Both the position numbers and the translations under genes were made by a program. From positions 1-64,000 of the forward strand of contig JABVXU010000143.1 in NCBI GenBank assembly GCA_013365365.1: a DNA stretch of 64,000 nucleotides. Direction: 5' to 3'. Source of the stretch: Cruorifilaria tuberocauda. Taxonomy: Eukaryota > Nematoda > Chromadorea > Rhabditida > Onchocercidae. The notes under the pieces are model-generated. The model did not search any database. It saw only the letters and a program-made list of their open reading frames with translations, and was not told where the DNA came from. Shown here piece after piece: positions 1 to 13,800 of this stretch; the first letter of the stretch is position 1; every line of letters starts with the position of its first letter.

Positions 1-640
1 AAACTATTTTTCATTTGAATATATTTTTCCTCCTTTCACTTTCTCTCTCCTCTCATGTGATTCTCTCTGTCTCTTACTCTCTCTTTTTTTCTAAAAAAAG
101 TTTACGATAATTGCTGTTGGGTTTGGTTATTATTACAGACGTGATATATATTCATTGACAGTTCTTTCTTCGTTTTCTTTTTTTTTATGAATGAAAGGAT
201 AAGCTAAATAGAAGAGAAATGATAAGTGTATCACCTATCAGTTAATATACTTATAACTTATCGATATTATCTGAAATGAGAAATGAACGAATGAATCTAT
301 CTGTTCCCTCTTTTAAAATTTTTGCAACAAAAATTCAATCAAACGATTCTTTTATGAAAAGTTAGATAGAGGGGAGAAAAAGAAGGGAAGGGAAGGGAAG
401 GGAAGGGAATTAATCATGATATTTGATCGTCGTAAAGTACATACATATTAATGACAACCCTATACTATCATCCATATCACACACACACACAGACGTTTTT
501 AATATATATATTCCTGTAAATTAAGAAGTCTTTATTATGCTTCATGGTACTAGTTGTTAGCAGTATTTTTTTATTCATTTTATTGTTTGCAGAGAGTTAA
601 AGATAATTAGGTATTAACTGTTCTAGATTAATAGAAGTAG

Positions 641-935
641 AGATAATTTAGGTATTGATAATGATAATTTATTATATTTAACTTGAATATCATTAAATTT
701 TTTGTAATCGAAATTAGGGAGTAAAATAGATTGTAATATATAGGTAATTTTATGGCAAGTATTCATCTATAATTAATAATTGTTTTAAATTAAGAGAGAT
801 AAAGGTAATTTAGTATTAATAATGATAATTTATTATATTTATAATAAATAGTATCAGATTTTTTACAATTACAATTATAGAATAAAACGAATTATGAGTT
901 ATAATATATTGTAATACTTACTTTATGATAAGTAA
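641..935. repeat. Diverged tandem duplication, unit about 150 bp
   Basis: The blocks starting near 641 and near 794 share, in the same order, GATAATTTAG/GGTAATTTAG, AATGATAATTTATTATATTT, a TTTTTTGTAAT/TTTTTACAAT core, a TTA-AGGAGTAAAATAG-like block and TAATATAT-AGGTAA-like ends. Divergence is considerable. Confidence 0.6.
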
Positions 936-1977
936 ATAGTTGTGTGTGTGATAGGTAGGTGAGAATTTTACGTGTTACGTGTTACGTTGAAGAAGAGGAG
1001 AGGAAGAGGAGTTTTTTAAACTATGTGTATTTGTTTTCGAACGGTTGCACACACATTTTCGTTTTTTTTTTCTTTTTTTTCCTTCTTTCCACCTCTTTGA
1101 AAGGTTCCTTAATCATTGGTCTGTGAGAGATAAAACATTTCTTCTTTCTTTTCTTCATTTTAACTGAAGGCTAAACATTCTTCTTACTTCTCTCTGGAGA
1201 GAAAGAGAGAGAGAGGGAGAGGGAGAGGGGGAAGATCATGCCTATATATAGCTTTAAAATTAAAATTTCATTTTCAGATATTTCTAATAATTTTGAAAGT
1301 TTTGCAAAAATTGTGCTGTAATAGTAAAACGGAAAAAAGTTTAGGAAGAGAAGTAAAAAGGAAAGAGAGGGAAAAGGTTAGGAAAAGTTGAAGTGAAAAT
1401 AATTTTTTTCTTTTTCAAAATATTATTTGTTTTTCTTTTTTGCATAACTGTTTGTTTGTTTACTTTTTTACTTGTCTGTCTTTTAATTTGATCTAATTTT
1501 TTTTGATTTCAATTGATGTTTAATGAAAAGTACATCTCTTCCTGAATTTGTAAAATTCTTTTTTTTCTAACCATTTGATTAATCAAAAAGATTCACTTAA
1601 TTACAAGTATATTAGATAATATTGAGATGATATTGTAGGTATATTAGATAATATTGAATACGCTATCAATACAAGCGGTAAATAGTTTAGATTCCTTGAA
1701 AATTCTCTCAAAATTTATCTAAAAGAATTTGTAATTAAATGAATTCATTTTAGCAATTATTTTAATAGTATTTTGATAACGATTTAAAATATGATATGAT
1801 ATGGATTCATTTTCATGATTAAAGTTATTATCATAGTTGGGCATTTATAGTGATATCATTTAATCGTCGTTTTTTTTTGTCCGGACATGCCTGGAAATTA
1901 TGAATTAAACAAACTAGCATTTCTTCTAAGTAATATTTTACAAATAGATACATTCGATATAAATCGCACGCACATAC

Positions 1978-2110
1978 ACACCCACACAGACCCACCTACA
2001 AATGTTATATAGGTGCAATACAGACATATACACACACACACACATGCACACACGCACACAACACACCACACAGACCCATCTACATAATGTTATATAGGTG
2101 CAATACACAT
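1978..2110. repeat. Tandem duplication with CA-rich spacer
   Basis: ACACAGACCCACCTACA and ACACAGACCCATCTACA, each followed by AATGTTATATAGGTGCAATA, occur about 84 bp apart and are separated by a CA microsatellite. Confidence 0.75.
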
Positions 2111-2296
2111 GCTTCGCAAACTCTTTAGCTTCCTCATTTTCATGCTTTTCACATGATTGAACGGTTCGCAGAAGTTGGCGGCGGCGCTGATAGCGACGAC
2201 AACACGGTGTGGCAGTAGCGACAACAACGCATTGTGGCAGTAAACATACGAGAACGATGGATTGTCTTTTTTTTCTCTCTCCCTCTCTCTCTTTCC

Positions 2297-2640
2297 TTTC
2301 AATTATATTTAGCGGCGATTTAATTGCGACATATGAATATAAGCATATGAATAAGCGTATGAATGAATATATACGTATGGACATAAATATATGAATATAC
2401 GTGTAAGTTAATTGATATGATATTTTATACGATCTTTATTTTTGTGATAAGAAAAAATTTCAATTATATTTAACAGCGATTTAATTGCGACGAATATAAA
2501 CATATGAATAAGCGTATTTGCGACGTATTAATAAGCATATTTACGAAGTATTCATCAGTATAAGTTGGATGATATGATATTTTATATGATTAATATTAGT
2601 TGATTTTTTTTTTGTATTTTATTTTGGTGATAAAAAAAGA
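2297..2640. repeat. Diverged tandem duplication, unit about 165 bp
   Basis: TTTCAATTATATTTAGCGGC at 2297 and its near copy near 2458 are both followed by GATTTAATTGCGAC, AAGCATATGAATAAGCG-type sequence and GATATGATATTTTATA. Confidence 0.7.
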
Positions 2641-3049
2641 AAGATGGAATTTGAAACGTTAGCATATTTCACTTTTTTTCATAAAGTGTATGTTTGAATA
2701 TTTTTGCACTCTTTTCTTGATGAAAATTCTAGTTTTTTTTCTCTCTCTCTCGCTTCTCTTTCTCTTTCTTTATCATTTTCACTGTGATATTGGATGAAAA
2801 AGAAAAAAAGGAAAGAAATTGGAGATTTATGAAATTATCTTTGACAATAATAAACTAAAAAACTTTTTCAGGAGGAAAATTTTCTAAATTTTTCTTTTTT
2901 TTTTGTTAAAGAAAACTTGAAATTTTAATAAATTTTTGAATAAAAAATTTTTCGAGATTCCCTTTCTCGATAAAGCTGTTTCCTATATATATTCAAAAGC
3001 AATTTTGAATATTAATTGAATAGATTTGTTTGATGCGTATTTACATATA

Positions 3050-3165
<116 letters not shown>

Positions 3166-3256
3166 TTTTTCCAATCAAAATAGGTAAATGTTTTATTGTT
3201 GATCAAAAATGTGTTGCGTGAAAATGTTCACCTACAGTTTTTCCATGCATTATATT

Positions 3257-3378
3257 TTGGTAAGCTTTTTTTTCATGATCAATAGCAATTTGTTTTTATT
3301 TTTTCGGTAAAGTTATTGATTGATTGGCAAGCTTTTCATCATCAATAGCAATTTGTTTTTTATTTCGATAAAAGTTAA
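3257..3378. repeat. Tandem duplication, unit about 67 bp
   Basis: AAGCTTTT..TCATGATCAATAGCAATTTG near 3262 recurs near 3329, each followed by a T-rich tract, TTCGGTAAAGTTA or TTCGATAAAAGTTA. Confidence 0.75.
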
Positions 3379-4881
3379 AGTATGAATTTATCAGTTGATT
3401 TACTTGAATAATTATGCAATAAAAGATATATTGAGGATGGAAAATATTAAAGGATTACTAAGCAGATATCTTGAATAAGAGCTTTTTCATTTGATTATTG
3501 ATAAGAAAATGATCTTTTTTTTTTCTGCATTATAAGTTATATTTAGAAATTTAATGGTATATTATTTCAAGAAAATAAAAAAAGATTCTATTGATATTAT
3601 TGTTGTTGCTACAATAATTAGCTATTCAAATATTATCAAATAACCTATCACTCGATAATAGTTTTCTTATAATAATTCTTTATGGGATATTGATTAATTC
3701 AGAGATAAAATGAATGATATTAGCTGATAATAATACAAATAGTTTATTTTTTCATTTCGTTTAATCAACAGTTTATTATCAGAGAAAAAAAAACAAACTT
3801 TTTTTTGGAGAGTTTTTTATCCATTTTATAAATAATAATTATACATTTTGATTATCATTTCGATAGAAAGGAAAAGAAACAGCTATGGACATGTTACGGA
3901 GAATTTTTTTTCGATAATATTTAAGTTTTTCCTTTTTTCCTTTTCCTAAAAAATTTGGTTTTTATTTGAATTTTAGCATTTCCTAAGTGTAATCAACAAC
4001 ATATTTTATTTTATTTGTTAAATTGCCAATTTTTATTTTTGTTGGAATTCTTTTTTTTTCTTTCCCTCAAATTTTTATCAATTCAAGCAATAATGGTTGG
4101 TAATTAAATTACATTGATATGATAGAGTGAATTTATTGATTAATATCATTTTGATATTTTATATTAATGTAATTTTTTCCTGATAATGAATGAATTTATA
4201 TTCCAATTTACTTACCTCTTTATTAGCTTATTTACTGTATATTACAGTTTTTTTTAATTTTCTATAGCTATTATATGATATATGAAAAGTTTTGTTCACA
4301 TATGGTCGATTATTTATGGAATATTGATTGATTAAAATGAATGATGTTAGTCTATTTTATCATTTTCTGTTATAAGCATTAGCAGTTGTTATAAGAAAAA
4401 TTCTGTCAAATAGGAATAGATCGAAATTTTGCTATCGATAATTTCAAATTGTACTTTGAAAGGATAGCATTCATCTTTCATTTAATTAACATAATATTGT
4501 TCATTCAACCTTTCTAGACGTCTTATCATCTTATTTCTATTATCATTTAAATTACATTTTCTATTATCTCTATATTCTATCATTAATTTTATGAAAGAAC
4601 GAATATATTTATTTATTTCTCTATTTTATTTATTCATTGATTTACTTAATTAAATAAATTAAATAAACAAATTACATGCAATCTTCCTACCAAGTTTAAT
4701 TTTTTTTTGAATCTAATTTTTTCCTTTCTTTTTTTGATACGATATTGAAAGTAAGTAATACTGCTAGTTATAATTAGATTGTTTTTTTTTTTTTTAAAGT
4801 TTCAAAATCGAAAAAACAATTAGATATATAAAAATAACTTTAGGAATACGGTAGAATGACAACAACAGTAGTGATAATAAC

Positions 4882-4909
4882 AGTAGTAGTAGTAGTAGTA
4901 GTAGTAGTA
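4882..4909. repeat. (AGT)n trinucleotide microsatellite
   Basis: Nine uninterrupted AGT units flanked by imperfect AAC/AGT/AAT units. Confidence 0.9.
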
Positions 4910-5938
4910 ATAATAGTGATAGCGGTGATTGTGATAGTTGGAGAAGAACATATCAATGATAGTGAGATGATGATGAGGGTGGTATGTTTGCTGAAGTGAT
5001 ATGAGAACGGCATTATAGTTCGAAGCTCAAATCTCTCGAACTAGCTAGCATGTATAAGCTAGCTACTCTATGTTAGCTTTTAATATCTTTCTATTAACTA
5101 AGCAACTAAACTATATAAAGAAGCATCATTTGTTGTCTATTTCCTCATCGAATAATTCAATCTTTTCATCGGTTTAGCAAATTAGCTAACTTAGCTTAGC
5201 TTAGACTTAGCTGGTTAGAGAGATAGATAGAATGGATAGGTGAAAGTCTGGTTAGCTTGATTGAAGAATTGATTATATGTCTGCAACAATTATGCTTTAT
5301 TACGATTACCATTATATTAATCACATATCATTAATAAGCCATTTGAAGGCTTGTTTATCCTATCATATGTTCTATTTATTCCATTTATGATGCTAATTTC
5401 TGATTGGATCTGTTTTTTAATGAATTGATAAAATTTGTTTTATTGATCAGATACTTAATTTTAATATTGAAATTTGATTAGAATAAATATTCAATTTCGA
5501 TATTATTTATGTTTAAGACATTTCTTCTCCTCTTTTTCTTAAGTAATATTCGATTAAGTTGTTACTTAGTTTCATTTAGTATAATAATTTAAATTTAAGA
5601 AATAAAATTTTATAAATGAAATGAAATATATTTATTCCCTCTACTGTATTATATTTTTTAATTTATATAAAAAATAAGAAATGAATAATTTTGCATTTAT
5701 AAGAGTAAATTTGTGCGTATTGTTGAGTTGCACGATTCCTTGTAAAATTTTCTAAACTGTACCATATTTTGTAACTTTACTTAAACTTTATTATATTTTA
5801 CTATAAACCTTACTATGAACTTTAAATATGTATAACTATTATTTTTGCTTGTTTTTATCTTAATTCGAATATTGAAGTTAAGTTTAAATCTATGTGCTAA
5901 GCAAGATTTGTTGTTTTCAACTGAATTCATATATTCTT

Positions 5939-6030
5939 TCTCTTTTTTCTCTCCCTCTTTTTTCTCTTCCTCTTTTTTCTCTTCCTCTTTTTTCTCTCCC
6001 TCTCTTTCCCTCTCTCTCTCTCTCTCTCTC
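5939..6030 (+). repeat. Pyrimidine tract with CTTTTTTCTCTTC units, then (CT)n
   Basis: CTCTTCCTCTTTTTT-type units repeat about four times, then a pure CT run. It is part of the pyrimidine-on-plus-strand pattern seen through the AUTS2-like introns. Confidence 0.85.
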
Positions 6031-7683
6031 TTTCATACTCTTCACACATTTGTTCTATTCAAATATGAGATGAAAAATAAATGCGAGAAAGAAGTGAGGG
6101 TAAGAAAAGAAAAGCTAAATTTATGGGTGAGAAAGAATGAATATTATTAAAAGGTGTTAAAACGTTATCGGAAGAAAATGAGAGGGACAGGTAGGAACTA
6201 TTCATTAATATTTATTTTATTTTTTATACTCTCTCTCTTTATTGATGATAATTTAAAATTCAATAAAATCACGCATGAGTTTATTGAAATTTAATAGAAC
6301 TACGATAGAATTTATTGACAGAAAACATTCGTAGTACGAAGAGAAGTCATTTAAAAAAAATAAATTTTTTTTATCCATAAATAGTAATGATAATTTAGTT
6401 CACGAAATTTATCTCTTTTTTTTTTGTGTATTTTCAACTTTTTGATTTCTTTCTCTCTCTCTCTCTCTCCCTCTCTCTGTCTTCGTGTATTGCCGGACTT
6501 TCCTTTTTTTTAATTAATTATGTAAAAAATTAAATTGCTGTTATGTTGAAATATATTAGGTGATATCCGAAGCATTGTTTATGTTGAATTCGATTAGTAA
6601 ATATTTCAATCTACTTTCTAAATATTGTTTTTATTTATCTTATTAGATAAGTTTGTATTTTGAAGTATTTACTTGAATGATAGCTTCATGATTTTGATTA
6701 TAAATAATGAAGAGAAATTTTGAGATATTAATCTTTTCTTTATAATTCGATCAGTTATTGCTTCTGGTGCAATTTCTAAATTTCAAAGACATTAAGGTTT
6801 TGTTTTTCTTGATCTAATAACTAGATTATTTGCATACTTATCATTTATTATCAGTACCGTTGTTATTATGTTACTGTTATCATTGTTGTTATTTTTGGTT
6901 AGTATCATTTATTGATACGTTAAAGGAGTAAAATGGGTAACGAATGATTAAAATTATTTTGATTTCTTATGCAACTATTGCGATTACTTATTCCATATTT
7001 TCTCTTTTAACTTTTAACCTTTTCCTATTTTTTTTTTGCGATTAATATTAACCGTATATAAATTAACATTTTGATTTAAACTTTTAAATAGATACTATTA
7101 GTAATATTTTATTAATGAATTTTTCCCTATCTTTTTTTAAGTATAATTTGACTATATTTTATACTGTAAATCTAATTTATGGATTTTTTATTTTCCGTAA
7201 TTGCGTAATTATTTTCCTTTAAATGGATATTCGATACATATAAATAGGACATAACGAAGAAATATTTGACAAAAAAAAATTTTCTCAAGAATTTTTTGAT
7301 TTTCAGATTTTGCATTTGTAAATATCATAACTGTCGAAGTGGATTTGATTATTGGGAATATCGTTTACGCCGATATTACTATCTATTAGTGATACAATTA
7401 ATTTATTATTCCCATTGTTACTGTTTTCCATTACTGTTACCATCATTACTATCACTAGTACTATTTCTATTACTATCACTGCCATCAACGCTATACTACT
7501 ACTATTATCGTTATCATTGAATTATTGCTACAATTACAATAACGAATTAGGAACGATAGTAATTGTATAAGTTATCTACTATTTGTAACAACAATAACTA
7601 CTACTACTACTACCACTATTACTGCTATTACAATTATAATTACTTATTGGTAATTTATTTTGAATGTTTTGGTTGAAGTACAG

Positions 7684-7867
7684 GATCATCAAGAAGAAAT
7701 TCAGAAAAATTCAATGCAATTGATGGTATGAAGGAGAAAGAGCAATCATCGGTATGTGTTGAGGAGGAGAAGATTACGGCAAATACCGCCGCTACAATAT
7801 CACCAAGCGCAAGCAAAGAAATTTTCGATGATTCCTGCTTCAAAGCGCCACTTCTTTTACCTCCAAG
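7684..7867 (+). CDS. AUTS2-like: AUTS2-like, first recognised coding exon
   Basis: Follows acceptor AAGTACAG and ends at donor CCAAG|GTAATA. Only one forward frame is open across it, entering with 2 nt of a split codon. It encodes a Ser/Arg start (SSRRNSEKF) and an acidic-to-neutral stretch ending LLLPPR after joining to 12009. Because it enters in mid-codon, at least one coding exon should lie upstream, or the start is the internal Met at 7727. Confidence 0.6.
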
Positions 7868-10800
7868 GTAATATTTCTTCATTACCTTTACTTCATCAAA
7901 CATTAAATTAGTGCTTTTTAGCTGTTATAACTTTTTGCAGTTATGGTTTTAATTAGCAGAATTAAAGTTTGTGTTTGTATGTTTGAGGTAAAGACTTCAC
8001 TTCTCTTTTTTTGATAAATTAAGTTGATTAATTTTTTTTAAGTAATTCCTGCATTTATAACTTTTTGTAAATTACATTTTGTAATTTTTGAAATTATCGA
8101 TTTCAATTCGTTTAATTATGAATTAATATTTTGCTTGTGTGTTTGAGGTAGTGATATCATTCTTTTGATAAATTAAATTGATTATTTTTGAGTAATAATT
8201 AATTATAGCAGCTCAGCGTAATAATGGATTTTAATGTGAATAAATAGTATTTTATTTCATCTTTTCACTGTTTTTCATTTTTCATTCTTAGATATATTTA
8301 AATTATTTAAATTTACTTTGACTAATGAATCAATGAGGTGAATCTTTTGGGTCAATCAAATTTATGACATAAATTTCTTTTCTTTATTCGACGATTATAA
8401 TTTTTTGATGTAAAATGATAAAATTTTAATTTTTAATAAAATTTAAAACCGTTTTATGATATTTTTAGATTGATATGTATAATTAATTATCTAATCGTTT
8501 TTTTCAAAAAAAAGAAATTACAATTACTGTTTAACCATCTTCTGTTAGAAGGATTAGATTAGCGTCTGAATAATCTATAAGACATCCTTTGATAATCCTT
8601 TAACAAAAAAAAAAGAAAATGGATGGAAGCTTTTTTCATCCATAATTTGTTAGCTTTCAATTTTCTTCCCTTCTCCTTTCCTCTCTTTTCTAATTATCTT
8701 CTTTTAGTTGAGCTTCATTGATAAACAACGATATTATCAGTTTACGATGTCCAAAGAATTACAGGACGGTGCAAAAATTTCTCCTTTTAAATATACATTT
8801 TGAATATTTCGTCGTAATACATGCTATTGATTGGAATTAGATAATAGAGAGAGTAATTGATATTGAAAATTGAATTTTGATTGGTATTTTAAAAAAAAAT
8901 AAAAGAAAGAACTGAAATTTAATAAAGGAAAATGGTATTTAAGCTTCGATTTCTTGATGATAAAATTAATTGATATATGATAGTTATAGTTATATTTTAT
9001 AGTTTAAGTTAGGATTGGCTGTAATTTATTCTTTATTATTAATGATAAAATAATAAGAAAAGATAATAGAGTTTTTTTTTCATTCATTTAGATAAGAGAA
9101 AAAAACACGTTCTTTGTGTGAAATATTTCGTTTATGTTGTAAGTTTATTGAATTTTTTTTCTTCCGAAAAAAAATCTTGTAATTAATCATCATTCCGGCG
9201 AGAATACTTTTTTTGGGTTTCAATTTTCAGTAATTTAATAATGATGATGATATCATCATCAGTATTATCATTCATTTATATGATTCATTCGGGATGTCCT
9301 TCAAAAAATTCCAGGATTTTTGCTGTGTCATTTATTTGCATCGATGATGATATTTTGTAAAATGGGATTGAGAAGATAATCGGAGGGGATCAGTCAAATT
9401 ATTTGGGGGAAAAAAGTAGAAAACTCATATTTATAATATAATGATGATATATCTAGTTGGATGATTATTAATTTCTCTTTTACCCTTAACTTATACTTTG
9501 ATTTCGCTTCATTTTAGTCAGACATACTTAGTATAGTAGATTATGAAGTATGAAGCCAATATAGTAGGTTATGAAGTTATGAAGCCAATATAGTAGATTA
9601 TGAAGTTATGAAGCTAATGTAATGGTTGTGAAGTTATGAAGCCAATATAGTAGGTTATGAAGTTATGAAGCTAATATATAGTGGGTTGTGAAGTTATGAA
9701 GCTAATATATAGTGGGTTGTGAAGTTATGAAGTTACGAAGCCAATATAGTAGCTTATGAAGTTATGAAGCTAGTATATAATAGGTTGTGAAGTTATGTAG
9801 CTAATATAGTAGGTTATGAAGGTAAAAATTTACTCAGTAGTTTAAATTTAATTTTCATTAATCAAATTTAATACATTTAGTTTTGATTGGTTGTTATCTT
9901 AATTATAAAAAATGGAATTATAGACGGTAATTAGTTTGAAATTTAAGCGAAAAAAAAAGATTTTTTTACCGAAGTTTACAAGAGAGATTTATGCGAATAA
10001 ATAGGAAATATATCATTTTTGACATTTTCGATTAAAGTTAATTTTGTTAAAAGTAAATGAAAAGTAATAAAATATTATAAGCAAAAGAGTTTCATTTTTC
10101 TTTCTCCTTTCCTCTCTCTCTCTCTCTCTTTGAGCAATAGCACTAAAATGTTAGAGCAAATAACAGCCTGGAAAATATATCACATATTATACTTGAATTT
10201 GAACTAATGCAATATTTAGCGAGATTTTCTGGTTCAGTGATACGAGATTTTCCGGATCAGTGATACAAATTAATTAGGAAAATTTCGTACATTTTATGTA
10301 TCATCTCAGATAGGCATGATTAAATAAATTTCAAAAATAAAAATAGAATGATGATAATAGATCGGTGATGTAATAGGAATTCAGAGTTTAGCTGGGGAAA
10401 AAATTTTTTTTGTAAACTGTTCAGAGAATTAATTAGTCGTGTTGTTAACTTATCAGTAATAGTGTTAACAGTTATAGTTTATATTTAAAGGAGGAAAAAC
10501 TGAAATTTAAAAAGTTTGCAAATTTAGAAAATTGAAAAATTTGCAACAAAATATGAAATATCGAAAAATTCTCGAATTTCATTTATCAACCTTAATCTAT
10601 AGGTGAAATGTATGTATATGTTTGTGATCTGGAAATTTCTTGAAATATTTTTAGAATAAAAATAATTAGATTAAAATAATTTTATTTTCTTCTTCTTCTT
10701 CTCTCTCTCTCTCTCTCCCCCTCTCTCTTTTGTTTTCCATTAATAGATATTCAGTTAATTGCACATAATGGGAGAGGAAAAAAAAGTTCAATTCAGTTTT

Positions 10801-13800
10801 TTTCATCCATTTGGGATCAAATGTACTTTTCTTTTTTGTATTCGAAAAGACATCAACAAAGAAGTAATAGCAAAAGAAAGATTGAAAATGAGATGGATCG
10901 GAATGGGAGAGGTGAAAAAAAATCATTCGATCACTTCTGTTAACGATTTGTTATTTATAGCTTTCCATTTTCCCCCCTCTTTCTCTCTCTCTCTCTCTCT
11001 CTTTGTCTTTCTCTGTCTCTCTCTCTCTCCATTGCTTTTTTTTGTTTAATTTGGTAGAAGGTATTTATTAATAAATATTTAAATTATAGTTAATTGATAA
11101 GTGTATGATTCTTTATTAATAAAAATGTCTTATTGGAATTTTCATTAAGAATGCGCTGAAAAACGAGAAGGGAAAGTACGGTAGATATCAACATTTATCA
11201 GACAAGAATAGTGATATTATATTAGAAATTTCAATCATTAAAGTTATTATTTAATCGATTACTTGAAATTTTCTAATTGTGTTTATGGAAATGTTTAAGT
11301 AAAGTATGCAAAAAATATGTTACAGCTTAAAATGGTAATAATATGATTAGATTAATTTTAAAATTGAAAAATAAATAAAGGAAAAAGTTTTTCCATCGAT
11401 TAATCACTTATAGGACACATATATATATATGAAGGAAATTATAGATGAGAGAAAAGAGGGAAAGAGAGAGAGAGGGAGATAATGATTACATTAAAGTGAT
11501 TTCTATTTGACATTAACTCCTATTTTATTTCTATCATTTAATACTTAAATTAGTTAATATTTTCCCAAACTATTAACATTTTTTTTCAAATCTCATATTA
11601 TCATTGAAGTTTTAATTAATTAAATTATCACAATTAAATAACTGCCATCCCCATACTCATTCATTTCATTTTATTAGTTTTTCGTTATTACATTTATTAG
11701 ATTTCTAACGGATACTTCCAATATTTTCATTTTACTCATATTTTAGTGTACAGTTTGTATGATACTGATCTGATATATGATAGATATCTTACTGATTATG
11801 ATACTTATCAATTCGTCATCTTTTATCAGTTTGAGATTTTCGTTACTGAAAATAAATGAGTCAAAAATTAAATTTATCGTGATTAGAAAAAGCGAAGATA
11901 TTTATTTTCAAATTGATTAAGTTCCTTCAGTTTTATCATTAAGCTACTTTTCTTCTGGAAAAATTCGTATTTTAATTTTTCAATTTTCAATTCTTTTCTT
12001 TATTATAGGAAAAGTGTTGGACGTCGTCGTGGAAGTTCACTTCGTAACGGTCAAGCGATTAATATTAATCCGACGTCAAAACGATCACTTAGTCCAATGC
12101 AACCTGTAAAAGACGTGAGAGATGGAACATCCACTGTTACATCCGTAAATTTGCTTTTTGAAATTATTTTTCGCAGCACATTAAGTTAATGTTGGTACTT
12201 AATTCTTTAGTTTGATAGTTTTTTTAGGCTATAAGATTAGAGAGATTTGTTTAATGCATTTATTCTCATGATAGTAATAGTAACAGTAAGCATTAGTTTA
12301 TATCAGGATACTGATAAATGCTAATAATTATAATGTTAAATCATCATTTCCTAATCAGAGATTTTCTCTAATTTGAATTTGTCAAAAAATTTCATTATTT
12401 TTCTGATAAAAAGAAAAACGATAGCTTTTATATCTTCGTTTTTCTTCCCCTAATCTTGTTTTTTCCATTGAATTACTTTAGTAGCAAAGAAGTAAACTGA
12501 AAAAATTCGTCGTGATCGATCCTAAAATTATCTTATTTGAATTTTCCTACATTTTTTTCCAGCAAAATATTTAGGCAATAGGAAAGAAAAAAGAGCTAAG
12601 TAAAGGGAAATTCTTTTTTTTTTAAAAAAAGCTGGAAAGGACATTTTTTTCTCCTTTTTCCTTGCTATGTTAGATATCATTTCGCTTTTTAGATGATAGC
12701 AATCTATCATTTATAGCTTTTTTTCACATTCTTTCTTTTCCTCTCTCTCTCTCTCTCTTTACATTTCCCTTCCAGTTTATTTCAATAGAAGAGAGGATTT
12801 CCTTTTTACAAGTTAAACTTCCTTAAATATTTCAACAAAGTAGATTGAAAAAAAAGAAAAGATGTAATGGGTTAACATGAATTGGTTGATACTTGAAATT
12901 TTTAAACCTATCGCTTAAAATTAGCCAATTTAAAAGTCAATAGCCTCATTACATTTATGAATGTGCAAATGCTATTTCCCTCATATATTTTCCTTTTCAA
13001 ACAAAAGAAAAGAAACTTTGCACTTGATAAATTGCAAATTAATTCTTTGAATTCTTTTGAAATAACAATGAAGAAGGAATGTAAAATTGTCGTAGTAATT
13101 CTTCTTTTGAATTTTTTAATTTTTTCAATCATTCATTTCATCAAATTAAATTGAAAATAAGATATCATCATATTCAAATTTAAATATTTTCTAGTATATT
13201 ATTTAAATTTGATTAAATTTAAAATGAGAAGTAATGCAGTTTGTTCTACAATTTAAAAATGAAAAAAAGAAAGAAAGTTTTTTTTAGGTTTTTTATGAAT
13301 AAATTATTCTATGGAGTGTGAAATATCTACAAATGATCTCTCCCATTATAGTTTAAAATTTGTCACTAAAAAAGTATTCAAAAGTTCCGTAGTTAAAAAA
13401 AAAGGATATTAGCTATTTCCTTTTGTCATTTAAAATTTTTTGCTTAAAAAAAACATTGGAAAGTTCTGTAGTGCAATTTTAAAAAGAAAAAAAGATATTA
13501 GCTATTTTCTTTTGTTATTTTATCATTTAAATATGTGGTATATATTTATATATCTTCTTATTAGTTTAAAATTTTTATATCTCTTTTACTGATTATATTG
13601 GAAGAGTAATTTTCATGAAAATCAGTTTTACCTGATATGTAGAAATGAAGAAGCTGAAAACGTCAATTCCACCTGACTATTTTCATTATGTTTTTTATTT
13701 TTCTTCATTTTAGAAAAAAAAAACGGAACAGAAAACAATATTTTTACACAAATTATCCTTCAGTTGTTTTTTTCTTTTCTTTAACTTACCTTAAAAATTT

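Noticed and set aside
1938..2384. 148-residue minus-strand open frame rich in Cys/Val/Tyr
   Set aside because: It runs through CA repeats and a duplicated block; composition follows the repeat and no splice or homology support is seen.
5845..6150. 101-residue Ser/Phe-rich plus-strand open frame
   Set aside because: Produced by the CTCTTCCTCTTTTTT pyrimidine tract.
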